Assembly (NCBI GenBank): GCA_001001795.1
Contig: LCLB01000002.1
Location: forward strand, 1 to 33,344
Direction of reading: 5' to 3'
From: Parcubacteria group bacterium GW2011_GWF1_45_5
Lineage (GTDB): Bacteria > Patescibacteriota > Minisyncoccia > UBA6257 > Brennerbacteraceae
Length of the DNA: 33,344 nucleotides
Below are positions 1 to 7,918 of this stretch, piece after piece. A program made the translations under genes and the position numbers. Below the pieces are notes generated by a model. That model had not been told where the DNA came from. It was given only the letters and a program-made list of their open reading frames with translations, and searched no databases. Each line of letters starts with the position of its first letter. Position 1 is the first letter of the stretch.

Positions 1-2782
1 CATAAACCGACGCCTGACCCGATTCGGGAAGCCCGGCGACCTTGAGTTCCTGCTTGATATCCTGCTCTTTGGCACCAGCAAATACCGGCGTGATGGCACG
101 ATACCCCAACGTATGGGCAGCCCACCCTAAATGGGTTTCAAGAATCTGTCCGATATTCATACGCCCCACCACCCCCAACGGGTTAAGGACAACATCAACC
201 GGAGTTCCATCCGCCAAATAAGGCATATCCTCTTCGGGAACCACGATGGAAACCACTCCTTTGTTTCCGTGGCGGCCGGCGAGCTTGTCACCTGCCGTAA
301 CTTTACGGAGTTCCGCTATTTCAACATGAATACGTTTAATCACGCCCGGGGAAAGCTTGTCTCCCTTATCGCGCGAAAATACCTTAATACCGATAACCCG
401 TCCCTTACGACCGTGTTCGAGCCGCAACGAAGTATCTTTCACTTCTTTCGCTTTCTCTCCGAAAATAGCCCGTAACAGTTTTTCTTCGGCGGACAGTTCC
501 GCCTCACCGCGCGGCGTAATCTTGCCGACTAAAATATCGTTGGCCTCGACTTCCGCACCGATACGCACCACTCCCTCTTCATCGAGATCTTTAAGCCTTT
601 CTTCCGAAACATTGGGAATATCAAAGGTGGTGATTTCAGGCCCCAATTTCGTATCGCGGACCTCGCACACGAATTCCTTGATCGTAATCGAAGTAAACCG
701 GTCTTCTTTCAAGACCCGCTCCGAAATAACAATCGCATCTTCGAAATTGTACCCATACCAGGGCAGGAAAGCGACCAATAGATTCTGGCCCAAAGACAGG
801 ACGCCCTGATTGGTTGATTCGCCATCGGCAATAATCTGGCCGCGCTTTATCCTGTCACCAACCCGTACCAATGGACGCTGGCTAATACAGGTATCCTGGT
901 TGCTGCGCGAAAAAATCGTCAATGAATACACATGGGGTTTTTGTTTGCCATTGTCGTTATATAAAATCGTGATCTGGCCCGCGTCAACTTTCGTCACTTC
1001 GCCGTCCCGGTCGGCAACTAGCAACTGTCCGGAATCCTGAGCAGACCGTTCCTCGAACCCCGTGCTCACCAACGGCGCCTGCGATCTGATGCAGGGAACC
1101 GCCTGACGTTGCATGTTCGCCGCCATCAGCGCACGGTTGGGATCGGTATTTTCCAAAAACGGAATAAGACCGGCACTCATGGAAACAAGCTGTTGGGGAG
1201 AAACATCGATACAGTCAACGTCTTTAGGTACGATAATATGCACTTCTCCTGCATACCTAACCTTCACTTCTTTTTCCTGAATAATTCCCCTGGCATCATA
1301 AGCGGTGCTGCCATGAGCAATCCGATATTTCTCTTCTTCATAGGCATCAAGCCAGATGATTTCCGAGGTTACCTTGCCTTTATCAACTTTAAGATAAGGG
1401 GTCTCGATGAACCCGAATGGGTTAAGACGGCTATAAGCGGCAAAGCGGACTACCAGCCCGATATTGGCTCCTTCCGGAGTCTGGATAGGACAAAGCCGTC
1501 CGTAGTGGGAAATGTGGACATCGCGCACCTCGAATCCCGCACGCTCCCGCTTCAATCCGCCGGGCCCCATGGAAGAAATGGTGCGCTTGTGCTCGAGTTG
1601 AGCAAGGGGATTCACCTGATCCATGAACTGCGAAAGCTGCGAGTTCATGAGAAAATCTTTAACGGGCTTAAGGAGCGCGCTGGTTACCACTAATTGAGCC
1701 GGCAATGCCGTAAGTGGATCGCACGTCGACATGCGGTCTTGAATCGCGCGACGCATCCTGACCATACCAACCATGAGCCGCTCCTGGAGCATCTCCCCAA
1801 CGGCCTTGATGCGGCGGTTTCCCAGGTGATCAATATCGTCGGGCTTCGCCTTGTGGTCGTTGTTCATTACGATAATCTGACGCAGCACGGCAACCACATC
1901 GTCGAGACAAAGCAGCTTGGCGTATGTTCCGTCGGTCTTGAAGTCCATTTTCCCGTAGACGCGCTGATTGAACTTGAACCTCCCTACTTCGCCAAAATCA
2001 TACCGTTCCTCTTTCTTGAACATGTTGTCCAAAAACGAACGGGCATTGTCGTACACCGGTGGTTCACCAGGCTTCAAACGACGGTATAGTTCCAAATACG
2101 CGTCAGGAACCGTTTCCGCAGCGTCGTGTTTCAGAGTTTTGGTTATATGCTGCGAGGTGGAATCAATGTCCTGGAACAGCTTCAATATGGCTTCGTTGGT
2201 TCCAAGCCCGAAAATACGCAGAAACGCGGTCACTGGAACCCGGCGCTTCTTGTCGATACGGACGCCGATGACGCCCTGAGGATCGGTATCAAACTCAACC
2301 CAGCTCCCCCGTGCAGGCAAAATTTGAGCGCCAAATAACTGGCGCTGCTTGAATGGACTCAAGGAAAAATAAACTCCTGCTGATTTTGTAAGTTGCGAAA
2401 CCACGGTCCGCTCCACCCCGTTGACCACGAAAGTCCCTCGGGAGGTCATCATGGGAAAATCGCCGAAATAGATATCCTGTTCCTTCTTTTCTTTGGTTTT
2501 CAAATTAACCAAGGCCGTCTTTACCCGAAGCGGCGCTTCGTAACTCAAGCCGTCATGACGGGCTTTGGTCTCGGAAACTTTCGGATCATCAAACCAATAA
2601 TTGGTAAAGGAAAGTTCCAGCTCTTTTGCTGTATAGTCGTGAATCGGTGAATATTCCTTAAAAACGCGCTCAACCCCCTTCTCTATAAGCCACCGGAATG
2701 AATCAAACTGGATTTTGCTGAGCGGGGGAATCTCAACGGGCGTATGAGGGTGCGAAGTGAAGACCTTTGTTTTTACAAACAT
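1..2782 (-). CDS. rpoB: RNA polymerase beta subunit, 5' part (runs off the window)
   Basis: Catalytic beta subunit of RNA polymerase; about 927 codons are present and the C-terminus lies beyond base 1. The reading frame shows beta-subunit blocks: RGTFVVNGVERTVVSQL near residue 120, the rifampicin region NSQLSQFMDQVNPLAQLEHK near residue 390, then GPGGLKRERAGFEVRDVH, RLCPIQTPEGANIGLV, and NPLGVVGRMNIGQ (usually GVPSRMNIGQ) with LETHLGWAAHTLGY close to the window edge. The ATG at 2782 is the only ATG in the open frame upstream and has AAAGGA about 12 nt before it; a TTG start further upstream cannot be excluded. No rplJ/rplL lies upstream, so rpoB has its own promoter. Relative to E. coli the Rif region has R529T and N518V (see findings). 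Confidence 0.97.
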   Translation of the reverse strand, partial: MFVKTKVFTSHPHTPVEIPPLSKIQFDSFRWLIEKGVERVFKEYSPIHDYTAKELELSFTNYWFDDPKVSETKARHDGLSYEAPLRVKTALVNLKTKEKKEQDIYFGDFPMMTSRGTFVVNGVERTVVSQLTKSAGVYFSLSPFKQRQLFGAQILPARGSWVEFDTDPQGVIGVRIDKKRRVPVTAFLRIFGLGTNEAILKLFQDIDSTSQHITKTLKHDAAETVPDAYLELYRRLKPGEPPVYDNARSFLDNMFKKEERYDFGEVGRFKFNQRVYGKMDFKTDGTYAKLLCLDDVVAVLRQIIVMNNDHKAKPDDIDHLGNRRIKAVGEMLQERLMVGMVRMRRAIQDRMSTCDPLTALPAQLVVTSALLKPVKDFLMNSQLSQFMDQVNPLAQLEHKRTISSMGPGGLKRERAGFEVRDVHISHYGRLCPIQTPEGANIGLVVRFAAYSRLNPFGFIETPYLKVDKGKVTSEIIWLDAYEEEKYRIAHGSTAYDARGIIQEKEVKVRYAGEVHIIVPKDVDCIDVSPQQLVSMSAGLIPFLENTDPNRALMAANMQRQAVPCIRSQAPLVSTGFEERSAQDSGQLLVADRDGEVTKVDAGQITILYNDNGKQKPHVYSLTIFSRSNQDTCISQRPLVRVGDRIKRGQIIADGESTNQGVLSLGQNLLVAFLPWYGYNFEDAIVISERVLKEDRFTSITIKEFVCEVRDTKLGPEITTFDIPNVSEERLKDLDEEGVVRIGAEVEANDILVGKITPRGEAELSAEEKLLRAIFGEKAKEVKDTSLRLEHGRKGRVIGIKVFSRDKGDKLSPGVIKRIHVEIAELRKVTAGDKLAGRHGNKGVVSIVVPEEDMPYLADGTPVDVVLNPLGVVGRMNIGQILETHLGWAAHTLGYRAITPVFAGAKEQDIKQELKVAGLPESGQASVY

Positions 2783-2965
2783 ATGCCGATAATTTCCTTT
2801 ATTACCAATACGAGATTCCCTCTTGAGCAAAAGAGGTGCATACAGTATCCCTTAAATATGTACGAGGGGGAAAAGTATGGTAAATAAAGTATTAATGAAG
2901 CACGTACGGAAAAATCCTGGTATAAAAATTCCGTTGTCCCTATTCAGATATCATACAATGCTTAG
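2783..2965 (-). promoter_or_regulatory. Long rpoB leader with hairpin and overlapping upstream ORF
   Basis: The stretch between the inferred start site and the rpoB ATG contains a 6-bp hairpin, CCTCTT/AAGAGG with loop TTGCTC (2819-2836). It also has a 22-codon ORF starting at 2841 (MHLFCSRGN...) that overlaps the rpoB start and ends at 2773 in another frame. No known regulator-binding motif is recognised. A role in rpoB control is only inferred from leader length and position. Confidence 0.35.
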
Positions 2966-2971
2966 ATTTTG

Positions 2972-3000
2972 AGTATACCTATAATACCCAAAAATGTCAA
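2972..3000 (-). promoter_or_regulatory. Consensus sigma70-type promoter for rpoB
   Basis: On the minus strand, TTGACA (2995-3000) and TATACT (2972-2977) are separated by exactly 17 bp. The -35 is perfect and the -10 one base off consensus. Transcription would begin near 2965, giving a leader of about 180 nt before the rpoB ATG, much longer than for most genes in this window. Confidence 0.8.
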
Positions 3001-3027
3001 TGGAATTGGGGATTTCCTGTGGGCGCA

Positions 3028-3057
3028 TTGCGGTTTGAGTAAACCCATGCGTATAAT
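3028..3057 (+). promoter_or_regulatory. Promoter of the 3069 gene, near-leaderless
   Basis: TTGCGG (3028-3033), 18-bp spacer, TATAAT (3052-3057). The ATG at 3069 is only 11 nt beyond the -10, so the mRNA probably has an untranslated leader of about 5 nt and no Shine-Dalgarno. Confidence 0.6.
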
Positions 3058-3068
3058 ACTCTTATTCT

Positions 3069-4676
3069 ATGGAATCAACTTCTCGGCTCTCAATCCAGAC
3101 AAAAGAACTCCTTGAGCACATCCAGAAACTCAACGAACAAAAACAAGAACGCCAATCGGACATAGATCTCATCAGTGTCAGCAACCTCACCAGCGGAATT
3201 GAGTTCGTATACGAAAAAATACGTAATGCCCTTGATTACCACGAAGAACATTTATGGCTGAAAAATGCGATTTTGCGCATTCTCAAACGCCGTCTTGACG
3301 AAATTCTCGCCAAGCAATCAGTGGGTAGAGGTCTAGTCGAAGAGCTTATCCGAGGCCGCTACCTTGAAAACAATCACTGGGAAGAGTCAAAAACACAGCA
3401 AATAGACGACATTTTAGAGAAATACCGGAGGGTACTCGAGATACTGGAAACCCAAACCGCGCTCCCGGAAAAAACCACGAGCCGGCTCGAGCAATGGTTT
3501 TTGGGTATTGCGGCAGTGGAGCTGGAAAATAGTTTCCAAAAAAACCACTATGACCGGCTCTATATCGATTATTTCTGGAGCAGCATCAAGGAACGTCTCA
3601 TTGTCGATCCCGAGCTGGCTTCCCCGGAGTTCGACCAACAACTCTATTTATCGGTATTTCGAAACTTCCTCCAGGCGGACGTCCAGCTTGAATCGTTCGA
3701 ACTCTTCCGTCTCCAGTACCCCCAATGGTTTACCGATTCCACGGCCATCGAACACTCCCTTGCCAATAATATCGAATCCATCAAGCTCAGTTTCGACCAT
3801 GCTTTAAGATTTCCCTTGCGCAAAAAGCTCGACTCCATTATGAAACGCCGAGGTCTCCTGATTTCGCTTCTGCGCGACATCATCGAAGAACAAAACGGCC
3901 AAACCGCCGCAACCCTAGAAAATCCCGAACTTCTCGAAGGAAAGCTCAAAGAATTTTACGACAAGCGGTACTTAGCAGGACGGGCAAAACTCCAAACCGC
4001 GGCGATCCGGGCAATAATTTTTTTGGTACTCACCAAAATGGCGCTCTTGTTCGTAACCGAAATCCCGTACCAACGCATTCATGAAGGACAGTTGAATATC
4101 CCCGTCCTTCTCTTAAATACCCTGATCCCGCCATTCCTTCTGATCGGATTCAGTTCCATGATCCGCATGCCTGGAGAAGAACAAAACTTCGTTAAGGTGG
4201 TTAGTGATTTCGTAAAAATCATCAAAGAGCCCGATCCTAATGGCGCCCTCGAAAGCGTGAAAGCCCCACGCAAACGCTCGGTGCCAGTCGAAATAAGTTT
4301 GGGGATGCTTTATGGTCTCAACTTCGGGTTTACCGGATGGTTGTTCCTTAACATATTCCGGACTTTTTCATATAATGTGGTTGATGGATTCGTCTTCGTA
4401 TTCTTCTTAAGCCTGGTCAGCTTCTTCGCGTTTCGTTTGCGTAAAACGGCGAATGAAATAACGGCTGTTGAGCAAAAAGAAAATCTCTTCATGACCGTTG
4501 TCGAAATCATCCTCCTACCGACCGTAGAACTGGGAAGATTCCTGTCCCAGGGACTCTCTGCCTTAAACCTCACCGCCTTTATCTTCGATTTCCTCATCGA
4601 AACACCGATCAAATCCCTTACCTCTATTCTTGAAGAATGGTTTGGATTTGTCAGGGAGCAAAAACAAAAACTCTAG
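3069..4676 (+). CDS. Hypothetical membrane protein with long helical N-terminal domain
   Basis: 535 residues, family not recognised. Residues 1-300 are charged and mostly helical (rich in E, K, L, R, Q; coiled-coil-like), with no signal peptide. The C-terminal part contains hydrophobic segments at about 312-332, 343-365, 407-433, 437-456 and one or two more around 475-515, so it is probably a polytopic inner-membrane protein with a large cytoplasmic N-terminal domain. It is divergent from rpoB and followed after 30 nt by the GH1 gene on the same strand, possibly cotranscribed. No catalytic motif was found, and no function is proposed. Confidence 0.85.
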   Translation: MESTSRLSIQTKELLEHIQKLNEQKQERQSDIDLISVSNLTSGIEFVYEKIRNALDYHEEHLWLKNAILRILKRRLDEILAKQSVGRGLVEELIRGRYLENNHWEESKTQQIDDILEKYRRVLEILETQTALPEKTTSRLEQWFLGIAAVELENSFQKNHYDRLYIDYFWSSIKERLIVDPELASPEFDQQLYLSVFRNFLQADVQLESFELFRLQYPQWFTDSTAIEHSLANNIESIKLSFDHALRFPLRKKLDSIMKRRGLLISLLRDIIEEQNGQTAATLENPELLEGKLKEFYDKRYLAGRAKLQTAAIRAIIFLVLTKMALLFVTEIPYQRIHEGQLNIPVLLLNTLIPPFLLIGFSSMIRMPGEEQNFVKVVSDFVKIIKEPDPNGALESVKAPRKRSVPVEISLGMLYGLNFGFTGWLFLNIFRTFSYNVVDGFVFVFFLSLVSFFAFRLRKTANEITAVEQKENLFMTVVEIILLPTVELGRFLSQGLSALNLTAFIFDFLIETPIKSLTSILEEWFGFVREQKQKL

Positions 4677-4706
4677 ACCGGAAACCGGAAATACACAATT
4701 CTTTTC

Positions 4707-5885
4707 ATGAAACTTTTTCCCAAAAATTTTCTGTGGGGTACAGCGATTTCTTCCTACCAAACCGAAGGTAATACCGCCAATGCCGACTGGTGGCAGTGGG
4801 AAAAACAACATCCACCACCGGATAATTCCCGGTGCGGATCGGCGTGCGATTTCTGGAACCGCTACGAAACATATATAGAACATGCCGCAGCGCTGGGATC
4901 GCGGGCATTCCGCATTTCTCTTGAATGGTCACGTATTCAACCAACCCCTACAACCTGGGACGAACACGCTCTTTCCCAGTACAACGAAATTATCCAAACG
5001 ATCAAAAGCCACAACATGGAACCGGTGATAACCGTTTGGCATTTCAGCTTGCCCCAATGGTTCGCAAAAAAAGGAGGCTGGACCAGGAGCTATAATCGGG
5101 GGTACTGGAACGCCTACTGCGAAAAACTCCGAGACACACTGGCGAAAGACGTACGTTATTGGGTAACTCTCAATGAACCCGGCGCTTACGCGGCCATGGG
5201 ATACCTCACCGGATACTGGCCTCCGGGGAAGCATTCGATTTTCAAGTTTATTTCAACGCTCCATGGACTGATCCAAGCCCACCGGAACGCCTACGCTATT
5301 TTAAAAAACAAAGATAATCATATCGGCGTCAGCCTGAATCTTTCCCATGATGAACTTGTTCATCCGGCAAACTGGGGGGAACGATTTGTCGAGATGATTT
5401 TGGGACACTACTCCGACTGGGGATTCCTTTCCTACGTCAAAAACCGTATCGACTTTTTGGGCATTAATTATTATTTCCACAACCAAATCAGCTGGATTCC
5501 GGGCAAACAGCGCAAACGCCATCTGGATAAATCGGATCTGCGCTGGGACGTATGCCCGCGGGGAATGTATCAAGTTATGGTAAAAGCATACGCGCAATGC
5601 AAAAAACCTATCTTCATCACCGAAAACGGAGTCGCGGATAATCATGACACGATCCGGCAATCGTTTATTCGCGACCATATCGCGTGGCTCCATGAAGCTT
5701 ATAAAGAAGGTATTCCGGTAATCGGATATCTGCACTGGTCATTGATGGACAATGTGGAATGGCAGCGGGGAAAACAACCGCGCTTCGGGCTTATGGAAAT
5801 GGATTACGAACACATGACCGCAACTCCCCGGCCGAGCTTTTACCTTTACCAGGATATTATCAAAGCGTATACGGAAAGGATCTGA
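4707..5885 (+). CDS. Glycoside hydrolase family 1 (beta-glucosidase-like)
   Basis: Retaining beta-glycosidase with a TIM-barrel fold, 392 residues and so shorter than the usual 440-470. The N-terminus FPKNFLWGTAISSYQTEGN is the GH1 signature. The acid/base Glu lies in VTLNEPGAYAAMGY, the nucleophile Glu in ITENGVADN, and the aglycone-side segment is HWSLMDNVEWQRG. FLGINYYF is also typical. No signal peptide, so it is expected in the cytoplasm, acting on small beta-glycosides or disaccharides. Substrate (glucoside, galactoside, phospho-sugar) cannot be fixed from sequence. It ends at a bidirectional terminator facing clpP. Both catalytic glutamates are present, so it should be active despite its length. 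Confidence 0.93.
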   Translation: MKLFPKNFLWGTAISSYQTEGNTANADWWQWEKQHPPPDNSRCGSACDFWNRYETYIEHAAALGSRAFRISLEWSRIQPTPTTWDEHALSQYNEIIQTIKSHNMEPVITVWHFSLPQWFAKKGGWTRSYNRGYWNAYCEKLRDTLAKDVRYWVTLNEPGAYAAMGYLTGYWPPGKHSIFKFISTLHGLIQAHRNAYAILKNKDNHIGVSLNLSHDELVHPANWGERFVEMILGHYSDWGFLSYVKNRIDFLGINYYFHNQISWIPGKQRKRHLDKSDLRWDVCPRGMYQVMVKAYAQCKKPIFITENGVADNHDTIRQSFIRDHIAWLHEAYKEGIPVIGYLHWSLMDNVEWQRGKQPRFGLMEMDYEHMTATPRPSFYLYQDIIKAYTERI

Positions 5886-5902
5886 CCCGAAGGGAACGTA
5901 TA

Positions 5903-5932
5903 AAAAATCCCGGTACACTGACCGGGATTTTT
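5903..5932. terminator. Bidirectional intrinsic terminator between GH1 and clpP
   Basis: Perfect 12-bp stem AAAAATCCCGGT/ACCGGGATTTTT with loop ACACTG. A T run follows on both strands, so it can stop both the GH1 transcript and the converging gyrA-tig-clpP transcript. Confidence 0.9.
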
Positions 5933-5950
5933 CATAGTTCACGATTAACT

Positions 5951-6583
5951 TTATTTCGCTTTTTCCGATTTTTTCTTTTCGGATTCGCCGATAATCTCGT
6001 CAACAATACCATATACCTTCGCTTCCTGAGCGGTCATAAAAAAATCACGATCCGTATCTTTCTCGATCCGGCTCAATGGCTGACCGGTATTTTTTGCCAA
6101 GATTTCATTTAAGAGATTTCTCAATCGCATCATCTGCTTCGCGGCAATTGCCACATCCGTTGCCTGACCTTCAATTCCGGCACCCGTCATGGGCTGATGG
6201 ATGACCACCTCTGAATTCGGCAGGGCGAATCGCTTGCCTTTTGCCCCACTCGAAAGAAGAATCGCGGCAGCCGAAGAAGCGTTCCCGATACAAATAGTTT
6301 CCACCTGCGGCTTAATAAGCTGCATAGTATCGTAGACCGCCAGCGCGGAAGAAATAACGCCTCCGGGAGAATTGATGTAAAAACTGATTGCCTTGTTCGG
6401 GTCCGCGAATTGCAGATACAAAAACTGGGCAATCAAAGTGTTGGCGACACCGTCATCAATAGGCCCGCTCAAGAAAATCACACGGTGCTGAAGGAGTTTC
6501 GAGTACACGTCAAAAGCCCGATCGCCATAAGGGGTCTTGTCCACCACCATTGGAATGAGTTGATTATGCATAGATTCTCGCAT
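5951..6583 (-). CDS. clpP: ATP-dependent Clp protease proteolytic subunit
   Basis: Serine peptidase (S14) that forms the tetradecameric degradation chamber of Clp proteases; 210 residues, normal length. Substrate-groove motif INSPGGVISSALAVYD, nucleophile Ser about 104 in CIGNASSAAAILLSSG (the usual QAASMGA is NASSAAA here), His129 in VIHQPMTG, and Asp in the IEKDTDRDFF segment. The start may be the ATG at 6583 or the one four codons later (6571, giving MHNQLIPMVVDK, closer to family starts). It follows trigger factor by 10 nt in the same operon. No clpX follows; the unfoldase partner must be elsewhere. Confidence 0.96.
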   Translation of the reverse strand: MRESMHNQLIPMVVDKTPYGDRAFDVYSKLLQHRVIFLSGPIDDGVANTLIAQFLYLQFADPNKAISFYINSPGGVISSALAVYDTMQLIKPQVETICIGNASSAAAILLSSGAKGKRFALPNSEVVIHQPMTGAGIEGQATDVAIAAKQMMRLRNLLNEILAKNTGQPLSRIEKDTDRDFFMTAQEAKVYGIVDEIIGESEKKKSEKAK

Positions 6584-6593
6584 GTATAAAGAA

Positions 6594-7898
6594 TTATTTT
6601 ATATCTCCCTTATCGGCCAACGATTCCAGATGCCGAGAAACCTTTTCATTCTTTAGTATATCACGGGTTTGGGCGATCAGTGTCTTGGGATCAATGTCTT
6701 TTCCGGCCTGTACCAAAGACCGGTATTTGATCAAATACTTGTCCACTTCGGCCTGCACCTCTTCGTCACTCACTTCAACCTTTTCTTTTTTCGCAATGGC
6801 ATTGATAATCAAGGCAAAACGGATACGTTCCTGCGCCTGCGGCAAAAACTCTTGGCGTAAACCGTCTTCGGTTTTGCCGATTTGCTTCAAATATTCTTCC
6901 CACGCAATACCAGTTGATTCAATGGAGTTTTTGATGTTTTTAATCGAAGTGTCAAGTTCGGAAACAACTAGAACCTCTGGCGGCTCACAGATAGTGTGAC
7001 TGTCGATCTCTTTAAGGATGCGAACCCTGAACCGTTGCCTTTCTTTTTCCCGCTCCTCGAGTTCTAATCCTTCTTTTATGGAATGACGTAAATCCGCGGT
7101 GGTTTTGAAATTTCCCAGTGACTCCGCGAACGCATCATTGGCTTCGGGTAAAACTTCCTGCTGAATATCTTTCACGGTTACCGAAAAATGAATCGTTTTC
7201 CCGGCGATTGTCTTATTCCAATAATCGGCGGTGACCGGAAGGTTGAACTCCAGATTCTCTCCCTTGGAAACACCGATTAAGCGTTCCTCAAATCCGGAGA
7301 CTGCCTGATGCTGACCCAAACGGACCATAAAATCTTTTTGTTCTCCTTGTTCTATAGCAACCCCATTGTGCGTCATTGAAAAATCAACAATCACATGATC
7401 GGTTTGTTGGCTCGCCCCGATTCTACTTACGCGCGTGGCACGGGATTTTTGCAACCACACCAAAGAATCTTCTATCATTGCTTCGGTAACCGTAACCGTA
7501 CGGCGTTCCTTAGCCAAGGGTTTGAGTAACTCGGAGTAATCGGGTAACTCTATTTCAGGAAGCACCGCGACTCGTATCGTAAATTCGAGAGGATTATCGG
7601 GAGCCAATTTATGCAGCGTCACCTGGGGTGTCCCTAAAGGATCAACCCTGTGCTGATTCGCACATTGCGCATAAAAATGACTGATAGCATCGCGCGCCGC
7701 CTCTTCGTAAATATGCATTATACCCACCCTGTCCAAGATCATTGATTTTGGCGCTTTACCCCTGCGAAATCCGGGTATTTCCACTCCTTCTCCGATAGTC
7801 TTAATCGCATTTTCCACAAACGGAGCAAACTCATGAGGCTCGACTATACACGTTAGTTCTACCTCTGATTTCGGAAGTTTTTTTATCTCTGATTTCAT
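6594..7898 (-). CDS. tig: Trigger factor (ribosome-associated chaperone / prolyl isomerase)
   Basis: 434 residues, full length. The N-terminal ribosome-docking domain carries the signature GFRRGKAPKSM (family GFRxGKxP) near residue 45. A PPIase (FKBP-like) domain occupies about 155-245 (DHVIVDFSMTHNG... SGFEERLIGVSKGE). The helical C-terminal cradle runs from about 250 to the end. It binds nascent chains at the ribosome exit tunnel. It lies between gyrA (20 nt upstream) and clpP (10 nt downstream); the tig-clpP pair is a common bacterial arrangement linking folding and degradation. Confidence 0.96.
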   Translation of the reverse strand: MKSEIKKLPKSEVELTCIVEPHEFAPFVENAIKTIGEGVEIPGFRRGKAPKSMILDRVGIMHIYEEAARDAISHFYAQCANQHRVDPLGTPQVTLHKLAPDNPLEFTIRVAVLPEIELPDYSELLKPLAKERRTVTVTEAMIEDSLVWLQKSRATRVSRIGASQQTDHVIVDFSMTHNGVAIEQGEQKDFMVRLGQHQAVSGFEERLIGVSKGENLEFNLPVTADYWNKTIAGKTIHFSVTVKDIQQEVLPEANDAFAESLGNFKTTADLRHSIKEGLELEEREKERQRFRVRILKEIDSHTICEPPEVLVVSELDTSIKNIKNSIESTGIAWEEYLKQIGKTEDGLRQEFLPQAQERIRFALIINAIAKKEKVEVSDEEVQAEVDKYLIKYRSLVQAGKDIDPKTLIAQTRDILKNEKVSRHLESLADKGDIK

Positions 7899-7918
7899 GA
7901 ATGCTTAACGATTAATAA

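Noticed and set aside
131-2650. Several plus-strand open frames of 70-194 codons at the start of the window
   Set aside because: All are antisense to rpoB, whose minus-strand frame is continuous and strongly conserved. None resembles a known protein.
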